Assembly: GCA_031769625.1 (NCBI GenBank)
Contig: JAUIMM010000534.1
Coordinates: 11,325,001 to 11,389,000 of the forward strand
Reading direction: 5' to 3'
From: Taudactylus pleione
Lineage: Eukaryota > Chordata > Amphibia > Anura > Myobatrachidae
DNA length: 64,000 nucleotides
Shown here: positions 21,317 through 35,038 of the stretch, in pieces
Numbering within the stretch: the stretch's first letter is position 1
Layout of the letters: every line of letters starts with the position of its first letter
The notes under the pieces: generated by a model
Told to the model about the DNA's origin: nothing
Seen by the model: the letters and a program-made list of their open reading frames with translations, nothing else
Databases searched by the model: none
Position numbers and translations under genes: made by a program

Positions 21317-21762
21317 TAGATATGTGTACCGGACCATTTCTTTTGGATTTGACTCAGATTCGTCGTCCGGCCTTCGATTTGGATTTGGCAAAGCGCCATG
21401 ACTGGGTTTGGCTTTGGATTTAGATTTGGATATTGTTACAAAAATTGACAAAAAAGCTAAAATCACATAATTTATGCTTTTTTTTTGTTCCTAGGGTATT
21501 ATTTACCCCAATAACATTAATTTCCAGTCATTTACAGTCAATTTAGACCACCTCACAGCTCATAATATTATTTTCACCATTATTGGCCAAAGGCTGCAGT
21601 GAGCTGGCTGGTTACTAAGCGACAGACTAGCGGCACAGACACCGCAGTTTAAAGCACATCTATGAAGCATTGCCACTCAGTACTGAATCACAGTACTTGT
21701 GTGTTATGCACACACAGAGGGCTAAGGCCCAAGGAGTCATGGTGCTTGTATACACCGTGGGG
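21317..21762 (-). mobile_element. hAT deletion-derivative remnant at the U3/U4 junction
   Basis: As at 5398 but with only one 40-bp monomer, a state shared with U5-U7. It has TAGATATGTGTACCGGACC at its end, one change from the other copies. Confidence 0.75.
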
Positions 21763-21857
21763 TACAGCACAAAAAAAGGGTTTTTTTTTTTCACTTTTTT
21801 AACTTTTAACCTTCTTCAAAGTCTTTTTTAAATTTTAAACCTTTTTTTGCACACAAA

Positions 21858-22363
21858 GCCACTTGCGAGTCTGGACACAGCCCCTTTAATCAGCAAAGTA
21901 TTGCGCAGCATACATCAGCGAGCAGCGTGCACCCTATATACAGTCACTTTACCAGCACAGCCTCTTGTGAGTCTCTGGACACAGCACTTAATCAGCAGAG
22001 TATAGCGCAGCATACATCAGCGTACAGTGTGCCCCCTTACACAGTCACTTTGCCAGCACAGCCACCTGTGAGTCTCTGGACACAGCACTTAATCAGCAGA
22101 GTATAACGCAGCATACATCAGCGTACAGTGTGCCCCCTTACACAGTCACTTTGCCAGCACAGCCACCTGTGAGTCTCTGGACACAGCACTTTATCAGCAG
22201 AGAATAGCGCAGCATACATCAGCGTACAGTGTGCCCCCTTACACAGTCACTTTGCCAGCACAGCCACCTGTGAGTCTCTGGACACAGCACTTAATCAGCA
22301 GAGTATAGCGCAGCATATATCAGCGTGCAGTGTGCCCCCTCACACAATCACTTTGCCAGCACA
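21858..22363 (+). repeat. 101-bp minisatellite, U4, 5 copies
   Basis: Period 101 bp, with the variants CCTCTTGTGAG and CAGAGAATAGC that are shared only with U5. Confidence 0.93.
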
Positions 22364-25060
22364 GCCAACTCTAAACGACCCCCAGAGTGTACGTATATTT
22401 AGCACAGTGGGCCTAATCTGTATAGTGGCCAAACATAACAGGGATATATTGCATACTGATCAAGTTACATTAGGCTGAATATTTATCAATCCTGAAAGTC
22501 GACTGTTTAATGGGCATAATGGGTCCTCCACTGTATCTTCATCATTGCCAATTAAATTCTATACTGGGAACAGAGACTATTGGGGAGATTCAATTAGCAG
22601 CACGTTTCCATCAGAATATTGCACGCTGATGTAATGCTGGTTATCCTGCAGGAAATCCTCGCTCGGCTTTGCTCACACCTATAGAGGTGCAGAAATAACT
22701 AGCCTTGGCCTAGCTATTAATGTCATTTCAATATATAAACATCCTAAGAGTATTTTCATTTTAATTGTGTTTTTTATATTAATTCAACCCCTTGCTTGTT
22801 TTCTACCCAAGTAGCAGTCTTGAAAAATAAAAATTGGACAGAAGCAGCAGGTTAATGAAATGAGAAAGAGCTGCTAGGAACTGATTGATTCAATGAGTGG
22901 ATGCAGTAAAAGAGAACTTTGGCAAATAAGGAGATGGCAAAGGGACAGATGTGTAATAAATGGCAAGTGTATCATGGGAAGCAGAGGTGATGGAGAATAT
23001 AAACATATCACACATTAGTAGAGATTATTTTGTGCACTTCTCCTTTAAGGAATGTAGAACACGAGTGAGGTCATGCTGTGATGTCATAATGGTAGCTCTT
23101 TGCTGTTGCTACCACTCTTAGCTGCCCAGGACACTGACATAGCATTATCATTGCTGTCATTAACATACTCCAAATACATCTCTTGCACCCAGCCCACTGA
23201 GGGAAAGATATCCTCTTGCGGTAAGTATCTCATCAAAGATAAGGGCGTTTCACTTGGATGTGCCTGCAGACTTGGAGCTTGACTACCCTAAAATATGACC
23301 TTGAGCTTGTTTATTTCTATAATTGGAGGTTCTAGCAGCACAGCACATCTATCGTAATGTAGTAGCCATTCGGGTAAACTCGGTGCTTCTGAAAAGGGGA
23401 TGACCGTCCTCTTCAGAAAATTGCGCAGCTTTGGGAGGAATGTAAATTGGGTAATCTCAGGAGATGTGGACTGGAGCTACATTAATGACGTCAGCCAATG
23501 TTATTTATTAATGTGGTGAAATGTATACTGCATTTTAGTGTCAAATGTTCATATTTTAAATAAGTTTGGAAATATAACTCTGCATAGCCTCCTAGTGCCC
23601 AGAGGGACGGGCAGTCCTTCAAGCCATGGGTCCCCAGAGGTTTCCTCCACAGGGGGGTTTTCCTCTCCTGAGTGCTTGAAGGATGATTCTTTGTGAGTCA
23701 TGAGGCTTCCACCATCTTGGTCTTCTTATAGGACAGGCTTGTAAGAGCCTCCGGCTAATCTTGGGCACTAATTTATTTTACAATGCAGAGTAACAATAAA
23801 GTGTTGCTTTCCTTGTGCTAAAAATTCATAATAAATATATTTTAAAATTGATTTTGCTTGATGTGGTCTTTGTTTTTTTCATAATGGAGGTTCTTAGAAG
23901 GTTAAGAGGCTGTGAGGTCTAGCAAAGTAAATCAGGTGATAAACTCTTCTTACAGTAAATACTGTATATCTGCTACTATAGAATCAGGAATATGGTCTTT
24001 CTCCGTACTTGTTGTTACCCACTTGTCTAGTTTACAACAATGGTAAAATGAGTTATATGGAAAATATTAAGAGGATCCAGTGACATTTTGCAATTTCTTT
24101 ACAAAGAAACAAAATCTGACCAAAACGAAGAAGAAACTAAAATAAAAACAAAAATGTTATGTTCATTTCATGACACTCACAAAACACTAAAGGCCTTGTA
24201 TTCTGAATGACATAAAATATTTCTATGAAGCTCATATGGATTACTGGCACCTGAGAAGCGATATGATAACTTTGGGCTGTGGTAAGGGTCCCAATGACAA
24301 AAACTTTGTTTGCACACAATCCGGGTCAAGATTTTACAGGGATTCCTACCGGGTATTTCTTTTCTCATATAAATATTAAGTAATAAATATATCCAAATAA
24401 TCTTAATACAGAACATGGGGCAATTTATATGTTGGTACAATTAAGACTGCTTATCAAATTCATCATTTACTACATTTCCAATCTTCTGCTTTCTTTCACC
24501 CAAAATCTGTTTCACGCCTCCCAGAACTATCCTGTAAATAGAAATGAGATTTGATAATCATCGCACTACATAATAGTTTAAGGTTATAACCTAATGGCGA
24601 TGTGCAGGATATGGCGGTGGTACATGATGTCATTGGGGAATTGGTCAAGTCCAGAAAGGACACAAGAAATGAAAGAGATCAGGTGAAAGTGAAATAATAT
24701 AAAATGTTTTCTAACATGTATACTCTTCTGTGCTGGAGAAAATGAAGCAAACGACATATGGAAGGTTACAGTCCCTTTAAATAGCAACTATTTAGGATGG
24801 TTTTCAAGGCATTTCTTAAAGAGGTTGGATACCCTGTCCAACTGCATTATGTAATGCAATCATCCTGCAGACTTGGAAGCAGCGGGGTGCACCTGCAGAA
24901 CAGGTAGCCATTATGAATGGATTAAAAATGACATATTTGGCTCACATTCACTTCCGAGATGCCTAATTGAGTCTGCCAAGTCCCAGGCAATTGCTCAATG
25001 TTATGATCCTGTGCTGTTGACACGATAAGAAGAATACCCAAAGCAAGGGGTCCTCCTGTC
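22364..25060. other. Unclassified AT-rich body of the unit (described in U4)
   Basis: About 2.7 kb without a recognisable gene or mobile element. A GTAAGT splice-donor-like site sits inside a 60-codon open frame that lacks an ATG (frame 23100-23282). A CRE-CCAAT motif, a long-stem hairpin (23615-23682) and an AATAAA (23795-23800) follow. The Tc1 elements of U7, U8 and U11 landed in the matching distal part. Short frames on the minus strand at 24137-24787 recur in all units but begin at non-ATG codons where checked. Confidence 0.5.
23486..23499. promoter_or_regulatory. CRE palindrome plus CCAAT motif, one per unit
   Basis: TGACGTCAGCCAAT joins a perfect CREB/ATF palindrome to a CCAAT (NF-Y) box, with an AT-rich TTATTTATTAATG just after. 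The same 14 bp is present without change in all twelve units: 2095, 13548, 18020, 23486, 28017, 32553, 37089, 43304, 49513, 53128, 57606 and 62339. Conservation alone is weak evidence because the whole unit is conserved by duplication. No transcript start can be assigned. Confidence 0.45.
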
Positions 25061-25847
25061 ACCTAGTCCAAGCCTATTCTGCAGGGGGTATATGTGCCTT
25101 TTCCGTAGGAAAAAAAAACAGCCAGAGGCATCACTAGGATTCTTTGGAGCTCAGAACAAGTTGAAGAACGATGTGCCCCGCACCCCCACAGAGACATAGA
25201 GAGAAACATATCTGCGCGCATCTGGCGCGCAGCAAAAAAAATGGGCGTGGTCACATACCGAAGGGCCGTGGCCACTAAAAATGGGGCGTGCCAACATGGC
25301 ACACCACCCATTTCTTGTCACTCTGGGAACATTACTTTCCATTCCATATACACCTTACCTATACGGTGGTTTCTCACAATGTGGAACCTCTGAAGAAATA
25401 TATCCTCCATGGGAAGATGGCGTCTTCGGTCGGCATTCATTATTCACGTAGGTCACATAGTCCGGAAGATGCCTGTTTGTGTGGGAATATTAACAAGGTC
25501 ATCGTATTACAACAGCGGTTCAACCAGACTCGTTCCCCCTGTCTACCTTCCTGCCCCCTGCATCTCTTAGCCACACCATCTCCCCCTGCATCGTCTCTCA
25601 GCACACCATAACCTCCCCAGACACACACACACTGACACAGACCCACACTGACAAAAGCCTACACAGACACACACACCTTTTCCACACAAATGCAGCCAGC
25701 CAAATAAATAAAACGGCTCGCGCATGCAGGCGCTTTTAGCACTACAAGTGCCTGCATACCTATGGCTGAAAAATCATGTTGCAGCTTGAAGAAATCATCC
25801 AGGACCAGCTGGGACCTGAAGTGCCAAAGAAAAAAACACATATTAAC
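25061..25847. other. GC/CA-rich tail of the unit (described in U4)
   Basis: This segment is richer in GC and CpG than the body. It holds an imperfect palindrome (GCGCGCATCTGGCGCGC), two GGGCGTGG motifs, a CA-rich tract (about 25619-25677), an AATAAATAAAA stretch and the 12-bp-stem hairpin (25724-25757). A 107-codon frame (25288-25611) stays open in every unit but starts at GTG and resembles no family I recognise. Probably an old transposon fragment of unknown type. Confidence 0.45.
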
Positions 25848-26293
25848 TAGATATGTGAGCCGGACTATTTCTTTTGGATTTGACTCAGATTCGTCGTCCG
25901 GCCTTCGATTTGGATTTGGCAAAGCGCCATGACTGGGTTTGGCTTTGGATTTAGATTTGGATATTGTTACAAAAATTGACAAAAAAGCTAAAATCACATA
26001 ATTTATGCTTATTTTTTGTTCCTAGGGTATTATTTACCCCAATAACATTAATTTCCAGTCATTTACAGTCAATTTAGACCACCTCACAGCTCATAATATT
26101 ATTTTCACCATTATTGGCCAAAGGCTGCAGTGAGCTGGCTGGTTACTAAGCGACAGACTAGCGGCACAGACACCGCAGTTTAAAGCACATCTATGAAGCA
26201 TTGCCACTCAGTACTGAATCACAGTACTTGTGTGTTATGCACACACAGAGGGCTAAGGCCCAAGGAGTCATGGTGCTTGTATACACCGTGGGG
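25848..26293 (-). mobile_element. hAT deletion-derivative remnant at the U4/U5 junction
   Basis: Same layout as the U4 remnant with one 40-bp monomer. The terminal repeat is slightly decayed (TAGATATGTGAGCCGGACT). Confidence 0.75.
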
Positions 26294-29200
26294 TACAGCA
26301 CAAAAAAAGGGTTTTTTTTTTTCACTTTTTTAACTTTTAACCTTCTTCAAAGTCTTTTTTAAATTTTAAACCTTTTTTTGCACACAAAGCCACTTGCGAG
26401 TCTGGACACAGCCCCTTTAATCAGCAAAGTATTGCGCAGCATACATCAGCGAGCAGCGTGCACCCTATATACAGTCACTTTACCAGCACAGCCTCTTGTG
26501 AGTCTCTGGACACAGCACTTAATCAGCAGAGTATAGCGCAGCATACATCAGCGTACAGTGTGCCCCCTTACACAGTCACTTTGCCAGCACAGCCACCTGT
26601 GAGTCTCTGGACACAGCACTTAATCAGCAGAGTATAACGCAGCATACATCAGCGTACAGTGTGCCCCCTTACACAGTCACTTTGCCAGCACAGCCACCTG
26701 TGAGTCTCTGGACACAGCACTTTATCAGCAGAGAATAGCGCAGCATACATCAGCGTACAGTGTGCCCCCTTACACAGTCACTTTGCCAGCACAGCCACCT
26801 GTGAGTCTCTGGACACAGCACTTAATCAGCAGAGTATAGCGCAGCATATATCAGCGTGCAGTGTGCCCCCTCACACAATCACTTTGCCAGCACAGCCAAC
26901 TCTAAACGACCCCCAGAGTGTACGTATATTTAGCACAGTGGGCCTAATCTGTATAGTGGCCAAACATAACAGGGATATATTGCATACTGATCAAGTTACA
27001 TTAGGCTGAATATTTATCAATCCTGAAAGTCGACTGTTTAATGGGCATAATGGGTCCTCCACTGTATCTTCATCATTGCCAATTAAATTCTATACTGGGA
27101 ACAGAGACTATTGGGGAGATTCAATTAGCAGCACGTTTCCATCAGAATATTGCACGCTGATGTAATGCTGGTTATACTGCAGGAAATCCTCGCTCGGCTT
27201 TGCTCACACCTATAGAGGTGCAGAAATAACTAGCCTTGGCCTAGCTATTAATGTCATTTCAATATATAAACATCCTAAGAGTATTTTCATTTTAATTGTG
27301 TTTTTTATATTAATTCAATCCCTTGCTTGTTTTCTACCCAAGTAGCAGTCTTGAAAAATAAAAATTGGACAGAAGCAGCAGTTTAATGAAATGAGAAAGA
27401 GCTGCTAGGAACTGATTGATTCAATGAGTGGATGCAGTAAACGAGAACTTTGGCGAATAAGGAGATGGCAAAGGGACAGATGTGTAATAAATGGCAAGTG
27501 TATCATGGGAAGCAGAGGTGATGGAGAATATAAACATATCACACATCAGTAGAGATTATTTTGTGCACTTCTCCTTTAAGGAATGTAGAACACGAGTGAG
27601 GTCATGCTGTGATGTCATAATGGTAGCTCTTTGCTGTTGCTACCACTCTTAGCTGCCCAGGACACTGACATAGCATTATCATTGCTGTCATTAACATACT
27701 CCAAATACATCTCTTGCACCCAGCCCACTGAGGGAAAGATATCCTCTTGCAGTAAGTATCTCATCAAAGATAAGGGCGTTTCACTTGGATGTGCCTGCAG
27801 ACTTGGAGCTTGACTACCCTAAAATATGACCTTGAGCTTGTTTCTTTCTATAATTGGAGGTTCTAGCAGCACAGCACATCTATCGAAATGTAGTAGCCAT
27901 TCGGGTAAACTCGGTGCTTCTGAAAAGGGGATGACCGTCCTCTTCAGAAAATTGCGCAGCTTTGGAAGGAATGTAAATTGGGTAATCTCAGGAGATGTGG
28001 ACTGGAGCTACATTAATGACGTCAGCCAATGTTATTTATTAATGTGGTGAAATGTATACTGCATTTTAGTGTCAAATGTTCATATTTTAAATAAGTTTGG
28101 AAATATAACTCTGCATAGCCTCCTAGTGCCCAGAGGGACGGGCAGTCCTTCAAGCCATGGGTCCCCAGAGGTTTCCTCCACAGGGGGTTTTTCCTCTCCT
28201 GAGTGCTTGAAGGATGATTCTTTGTGAGTCATGAGGCTTCCACCATCTTGGTCTTCTTATAGGACAGGCTTGTAAGAGCCTCCGGCAAATCTTGGGCACT
28301 AATTTATTTTACAATGCAGAGTAAAAATAAAGTGTTGTTTTCCTTGTGCTAAAAATTCATAATAAATATATTTTAAAATTGATTTTGCTTGATGTGGTCT
28401 TTGTTTTTTTCATAATGGAGGTTCTTAGAAGGTTAAGAGGCTGTGAGGTCTAGCAAAGTAAATCAGGTGATAAACTCTTCTTACAGTAAATACTGTATAT
28501 CTGCTACTATAGAATCAGGAATATGGTCTTTCTCCGTACTTGTTGTTACCCACTTGTCTAGTTTACAACAATGGTAAAATGAGTTATATGGAAAATATTA
28601 AGAGGATCCAGTGACATTTTGCAATTTCTTTACAAAGAAACAAAATCTGACCAAAACGAAGAAGAAACTAAAATAAAAACAAAAATGTTATGTTCATTTC
28701 ATGACACTCACAAAACACTAAAGGCCTTGTATTCTGAATGACATAAAATATTTCTATGAAGCTCATATGGATTACTGGCACCTGAGAAGCGATATGATAA
28801 CTTTGGGCTGTGGTAAGGGTCCCAATGACAAAAACTTTGTTTGCACACAATCCGGGTCAAGATTTTACAGGGATTCCTACCGTGTATTTCTTTTCTCATA
28901 TAAATAATAAGTAATAAATATATCCAAATAATCTTAATAGAGAACATGGGGCAATTTATATGTTGGTACAATTAAGACTGCTTATCAAATTCATCATTTA
29001 CTACATTTCCAATCTTCTGCTTTCTTTCACCCAAAATCTGTTTCACGCCTCCCAGAACTATCCTGTAAATAGAATTGAGATTTGATAATCTTCGCACTAC
29101 ATAATAGTTTAAGGTTATGACCTAATGGCGATGTGCAGGATATGGCGGTGGTACATGATGTCATTGGGGAATTGGTCAAGTCCAGAAAGGACACAAGAAA

Positions 29201-30502
29201 TTAAAGAGATCAGGTGAAAGTGAAATAATATAAAATGTTTTCTAACATGTATACTCTTCTGTGCTGGAGAAAATGAAGCAAACGACATATGGAAGGTTAC
29301 AGTCCCTTTAAATAGCAACTATTTAGGATGGTTTTCAAGGCATTTCTTAAAGAGGTTGGATACCCTGTCCAACTGCATTATGTAATGCAATCATCCTGCA
29401 GACTTGGAAGCAGCGGGGTGCACCTGCAGAACAGGTAGCCATTATGAATGGATTAAAAATGACATATTTGGCTCACATTCACTTCCGAGATGCCTAATTG
29501 AGTCTGCCAAGTCCCAGGCAATTGCTCAATGTTATGATCCTGTGCTGTTGACACGATAAGAAGAATACCCAAAGCAAGGGGTCCTCCTGTCACCTAGTCC
29601 AAGCCTATTCTGCAGGGGGTATATGTGCCTTTTCCGTAGGAAAAAAAAACAGCCAGAGGCATCACTAGGATTCTTTGGAGCTCAGAACAAGTTGAAGAAC
29701 GATGTGCCCCGCACCCCCACAGAGACATAGAGAGAAACATATCTGTGCGCATCTGGCGCGCAGCAAAAAAAATGGGCGTAGTCACATACCGAAGGGCCGT
29801 GGCCACTAAAAATGGGGCGTGCCAACATGGCACACCACCCATTTCTTGTCACTCTGGGAACATTACTTTCCATTCCATATACACCTTACCTATACAGTGG
29901 TTTCTCACAATGTGGAACCTCTGAAGAAATATATCCTCCATGGGAAGACGGCGTCTTCGGTCGGCATTTATTATTCACGTAGGTCACATCGTCCGGAAGA
30001 TGCCTGTTTGTGTGGGAATATTAACAAGGTCATCGTATTACAACAGCGGTTCAACCAGACTCGTTCCCCCTGTCTACCTTCCTGCCCCCTGCATCTCTTA
30101 GCCACACCATCTCCCCCTGCATCGTCTCTCAGCACACCATAACCTCCCCAGACACACACACACTGACACAGACCCACACTGACAAAAGCCTACACAGACA
30201 CACACACCTTTTCCACACAAATGCAGCCAGCCAAATAAATAAAACGGCTCGCACATGCAGGCCCTTTTAGCACTACAAGTGCCTGCATACCCATGGCTGA
30301 AAAATCATGTTGCAGCTTGAAGAAATCATCCAGGACCAGCTGGGACCTGAAGTGCCTAAGAAAAAAAACACATATTAACTAGATATGTGTGCCGGACCAT
30401 TTCTTTTGGATTTGACTCTGATTCGTCGTCCGGCCTTCGATTTGGATTTGGCAAAGCGCCATGACTGGGTTTGGCTTTGGATTTAGATTTGGATATTGTT
30501 AA
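25971..30502 (+). repeat. Macrosatellite unit U5
   Basis: 4,532 bp, uninterrupted, closest to U4 in its first part. It contains an open 74-codon ATG frame at 27826-28050 that is closed in U1-U4 and U6-U8. No gene is supported. Confidence 0.93.
26389..26894 (+). repeat. 101-bp minisatellite, U5, 5 copies
   Basis: Same copy number and same private variants as U4 (CCTCTTGTGAG, CAGAGAATAGC). Confidence 0.93.
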
Positions 30503-30824
30503 AAAAATTGACAAAAAAGCTAAAATCACATAATTTGGGCTGTTTTTTGTTCCTAGAGTATTATTTACCCCAATAACATTAATTTCCAGTCATTTACAGT
30601 CAATTTAGACCAACTCACAGCTCATGATATTATTTTCACCATTATTGGCCAAAGGCTGCAGTGAGCTGGCTGGTTACTAAGCGACAGACTGGCGGCACAG
30701 ACACCGCAGTTTAAAGCACATCTATGAAGCATTGCCACTCACTACTGAATCACAGTACTTGTGTGTTATGCACACACAGAGGGCTAAGGCCCAAGGAGTC
30801 ATGGTGCTTGTATACACCGTGGGG
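30380..30824 (-). mobile_element. hAT deletion-derivative remnant at the U5/U6 junction
   Basis: Terminal repeat TAGATATGTGTGCCGGACC, TTGGAT-rich segment, 3'-terminal region and one 40-bp monomer. Confidence 0.75.
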
Positions 30825-33800
30825 TACAGCACAAAAAAAGGTTTTTTTTTTTTCACTTTTTTAACTTTTAACCTTCTTCAAAGTCTTTTTTAAATTTTAA
30901 ACTTTTTTTTTGCACACAAAGCCACTTGCGAGTCTGGACACAGCCCCTTTAATCAGCAAAGTATTGCGCAGCATACATCAGCGTACAGTGTGCCCCCTTA
31001 CACAGTCACTTTACCAGCACAGCCACTTGTGAGTCTCTGGACACAGCACTTAATCAGCAGAGTATAGCGCAGCATACATCAGCGTACAGTGTGCCCCCTT
31101 ACACAGTCACTTTGCCAGCACAGCCACCTGTGAGTCTCTGGACACAGCACTTAATCAGCAGAGTATAACGCAGCATACATCAGCGTACAGTGTGCCCCCT
31201 TACACAGTCACTTTGCCAGCACAGCCACCTGTGAGTCTCTGGACACAGCACTTAATCAGTAGAGTATAGCGCAGCATACATCAGCGTACAGTGTGCCCCC
31301 TTACACAGTCACTTTGCCAGCACAGCCACCTGTGAGTCTCTGGACACAGCACTTAATCAGCAGAGTATAGCGCAGCATATATCAGCGTGCAGTGTGCCCC
31401 CTCACACAATCACTTTGCCAGCACAGCCAACTCTAAACGACCCCCAGAGTGTACGTATATTTAGCACAGTGGGCCTAATTTGTATAGTGGCCAAACATAA
31501 CAGGGATATATTGCATACTGATCAAGTTACATTAGGCTGAATATTTATTAATCCTGAAAGTCGACTGTATAATGGGCATAATGGGTCCTCCACTGTATCT
31601 TCATCATTGCTAATTATATTCTATACTGGGAACAGAGACTATTGGGGAGATTCAATTAGCAGCACGTTTCCATCAGAATATTGCACGCTGATGTAATGCT
31701 GGTTATCCTGCAGGAAATCCTCGCTCGGCTTTGCTCACACCTATAGAGGTATAGAAATAACTAGCCTTGGCCTAGCTATTAATGTCATTTCAATATATAA
31801 ACATCCTAAGAGTATTTTCATTTTAATTGTGTTTTTTAGATTAATTCAATCCCTTGCTTGTTTTCTACCCAAGTAGCAGTCTTGAAAAATAAAAATTGGA
31901 GAGAAGCAGCAGGTTAATGAAATGAGAAAGAGCTGCTAGGAACTGATAGATTCAATGAGTGGATGCAGTAAAAGAGAACTTTGGCGAATAAGGAGATGGC
32001 AAAGGGACAGATGTGTAATAAATGGCAGGTGTATCATGGGAAGCAGAGGTGATGGAGAATATAAACATATCACACATTAGTAGAGATTATTTTGTGCACT
32101 TCTCCTTTAAGGAATGTAGAACACGAGTGAGGTCATGCTGTGATGTCATAATGGTAGCTCTTTGCTGTTGCTACCACTCTTAGCTGCCCAGGACACTGAC
32201 ATAGCATTATCATTGCTGTCATTAACATACTCCAAATACATCTCTTGCACCCAGCCCACTAAGGGAAAGATATCCTCTTGCGGTATGTATCTCATCAAAG
32301 ATAAGGGCGTTTCACTTGGATGTGCCTGCAGACTTGGAGCTTGACTACCCTAAAATATGACCTTGAGCTTGTTTATTTCTATAATTGGAGGTTCTAGCAG
32401 CACAGCACAGCACATCTATCGAAATGTAGTAGCCATTCGGGTAAACTCGGTGCTTCTCAAAAGGGGATGACCGTCCTCTTCAGAAAATTGCGCAGCTTTG
32501 GGAGGAATGTAAATTGGGTAATCTCAGGAGATGTGGACTGGAGCTACATTAATGACGTCAGCCAATGTTATTTATTAATGTGGTGAAATGTATACTGCAT
32601 TTTAGTGTCAAATATTCATATTTTAAATAAGTTTGGAAATATAACTCTGCATAGCCTCCTAGTGCCCAGAGGGACGGGCAGTCCTTCAAGCCATGGGTCC
32701 CCAGAGGTTTCCTCCACAGGGGGTTTTTCCTCTCCTGAGTGCTTGAAGGATGATTCTTTGTGAGTCATGAGGCTTCCACCATCTTGGTCTTCTTATAGGA
32801 CAGGCTTGTAAGAGCCTCCGGCTAATCTTGGGCACTAATTTATATTACAATGCAGAGTAAAAATAAAGTGTTGTTTTCCTTGTGCTAAAAATTCATAATA
32901 AATATATTTTAAAATTGATTTTGCTTGATGTGGTCTTTGTTTTTTTCATAATGGAGGTTCTTAGAAGGTTAAGAGGCTGTGAGGTCTAGCAAAGTAAATG
33001 AGGTGATAAACTCTTCTTACAGTAAATACTGTATATCTGCTACTATAGAATCAGCATTATGGTCTTTCTCCGTACTTGTTGTTACCCACTTGTCTAGTTT
33101 ACAACAATGGTAAAATGAGTTATATGGAAAATATTAAGAGGATCCAGTGACATTTTGCAATTTCTTTACAAAGAAACAAAATCTGACCAAAACGAAGAAG
33201 AAACTAAAATAAAAACAAAAATGTTATGTTCATTTCATGACACTCACAAAACACTAAAGGCCTTGTATTCTGAATGACATAAAATATTTCTATGAAGCTC
33301 ATATGGATTACTGGCACCTGAGAAGCGATATGATAACTTTGGGCTGTGGTAAGGGTCCCAATGACAAAAACTTTGTTTGCACACAATCCGGGTCAAGATT
33401 TTACAGGGATTCCTACCGTGTATTTCTTTTCTCATATAAATATTAAGTAATAAATATATCCAAATAATCTTAATACAGAACATGGGGCAATTTATATGTT
33501 GGTACAATTAAGACTGCTTATCAAATTCATCATTTACTACATTTCCAATCTTCAGCTTTCTTTCACCCAAAATCTGTTTCACACCTCCCAGAACTATCCT
33601 GTAAATAGAATTGAGATTTGATAATCTTCGCAGTACATAATAGTTTAAGGTTATGACCTAATGGCGATGTGCAGGATATGGCGGTGGTACATGATGTCAT
33701 TGGGGAATTGGTCAAGTCCAGAAAGGACACAAGAAATGAAAGAGATCAGGTGAAAGTGAAATAATATAAAATGTTTTCTAACATGTATACTCTTCTGTGC

Positions 33801-35038
33801 TGGAGAAAATGAAGCAAACGACATATGGAAGGTTACAGTCCCTTTAAATAGCAACTATTTAGGATGGTTTTCAAGGCATTTCTTAAAGAGGTTGGATACC
33901 CTGTCCAACTGCATTATGTAATGCAATCATCCTGCAGACTTGGAAGCAGCGGGGTGCACCTGCAGAACAGGTAGCCATTATGAATGGATTAAAAATGACA
34001 TATTTGGCTCACATTCACTTCCGAGATGCCTAATTGAGTCTGCCAAGTCCCAGGCAATTGCTCAATGTTATGATCCTGTGCTGTTGACACGATAAGAAGA
34101 ATACCCAAAGCAAGGGGTCCTCCTGTCACCTAGTCCAAGCCTATTCTGCAGGGGGTATATGTGCCTTTTCCGTAGGAAAAAAAAACAGCCAGAGGCATCA
34201 CTAGGATTCTTTGGAGCTCAGAACAAGTTGAAGAACGATGTGCCCCGCACCCCCACAGAGACATAGAGAGAAACATATCTGTGCGCATCTGGCGCGCAGC
34301 AAAAAAAATGGGCGTGGTCACATACCGAAGGGCCGTGGCCACTAAAAATGGGGCGTGCCAACATGGCACACCACCCATTTCTTGTCACTCTGGGAACATT
34401 ACTTTCCATTCCATATACACCTTACCTATACAGTGGTTTCTCACAATGTGGAACCTCTGAAGAAATATATCCTCCATGGGAAGACTGGGTCTTCGGTCGG
34501 CATTTATTATTCACGTAGGTCACATCGTCCGGAAGATGCCTGTTTGTGTGGGAATATTAACAAGGTCATCGTATTACAACAGCGGTTCAACCAGACTCGT
34601 TCCCCCTGTCTACCTTCCTGCCCCCTGCATCTCTTAGCCACACCATCTCCCCCTGCATCGTCTCTCAGCACACCATAACCTCCCCAGACACACACACACT
34701 GACACAGACCCACACTGACAAAAGCCTACACAGACACACACACCTTTTCCACACAAATGCAGCCAGCCAAATAAATAAAACGGCTCGCGCATGCAGGCGC
34801 TTTTAGCACTACAAGTGCCTGCATACCCATGGCTGAAAAATCATGTTGCAGCTTGAAGAAATCATCCAGGACCAGCTGGGACCTGAAGTGCCTAAGAAAA
34901 AAAACACATATTAACTAGATATGTGTGCCGGACCATTTCTTTTGGATTTGACTCTGATTCGTCGTCCGGCCTTCGATTTGGATTTGGCAAAGCGCCATGA
35001 CTGGGTTTGGCTTTGGATTTAGATTTGGATATTGTTAA
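30503..35038 (+). repeat. Macrosatellite unit U6
   Basis: 4,536 bp, uninterrupted. Its first part is almost the same as that of U7 (shared TTTTTAGATTAATTC, GGAGAGAAGC and CTGATAGATTC). It has private changes from about 32260 on (CACTAAGGG, GGTATGTATC, CAAATATTC). Confidence 0.93.
30921..31425 (+). repeat. 101-bp minisatellite, U6, 5 copies
   Basis: The first copy carries GCGTACAGTGTGCCCCCTTA where other units have GCGAGCAGCGTGCACCCTAT, so its first copy has been converted toward the internal copies. U7 shares this. Confidence 0.92.

Larger units (their letters stand above)
16034..21439 (+). repeat. Macrosatellite unit U3, with nested duplication
   Basis: 5,406 bp. It carries the same nested duplication as U1 and one minisatellite copy fewer than U1 in the primary array. 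Otherwise it follows the common order and holds no recognisable gene. Confidence 0.93.
21440..25970 (+). repeat. Macrosatellite unit U4 (uninterrupted reference unit)
   Basis: 4,531 bp with no nested insertion, so it serves as the reference. Parts: hAT remnant to 21762; T-rich linker to 21857; minisatellite to 22363; unclassified AT-rich body to about 25060; GC/CA-rich tail to the next hAT remnant at 25848. U4 and U5 are close to identical through the first 1.3 kb. Confidence 0.93.

Noticed and set aside
25288..25611. A 107-codon frame kept open in every unit
   Set aside because: It starts at GTG with no in-frame ATG at its head, and resembles no family I recognise. Units are so similar that an open frame by descent is expected.
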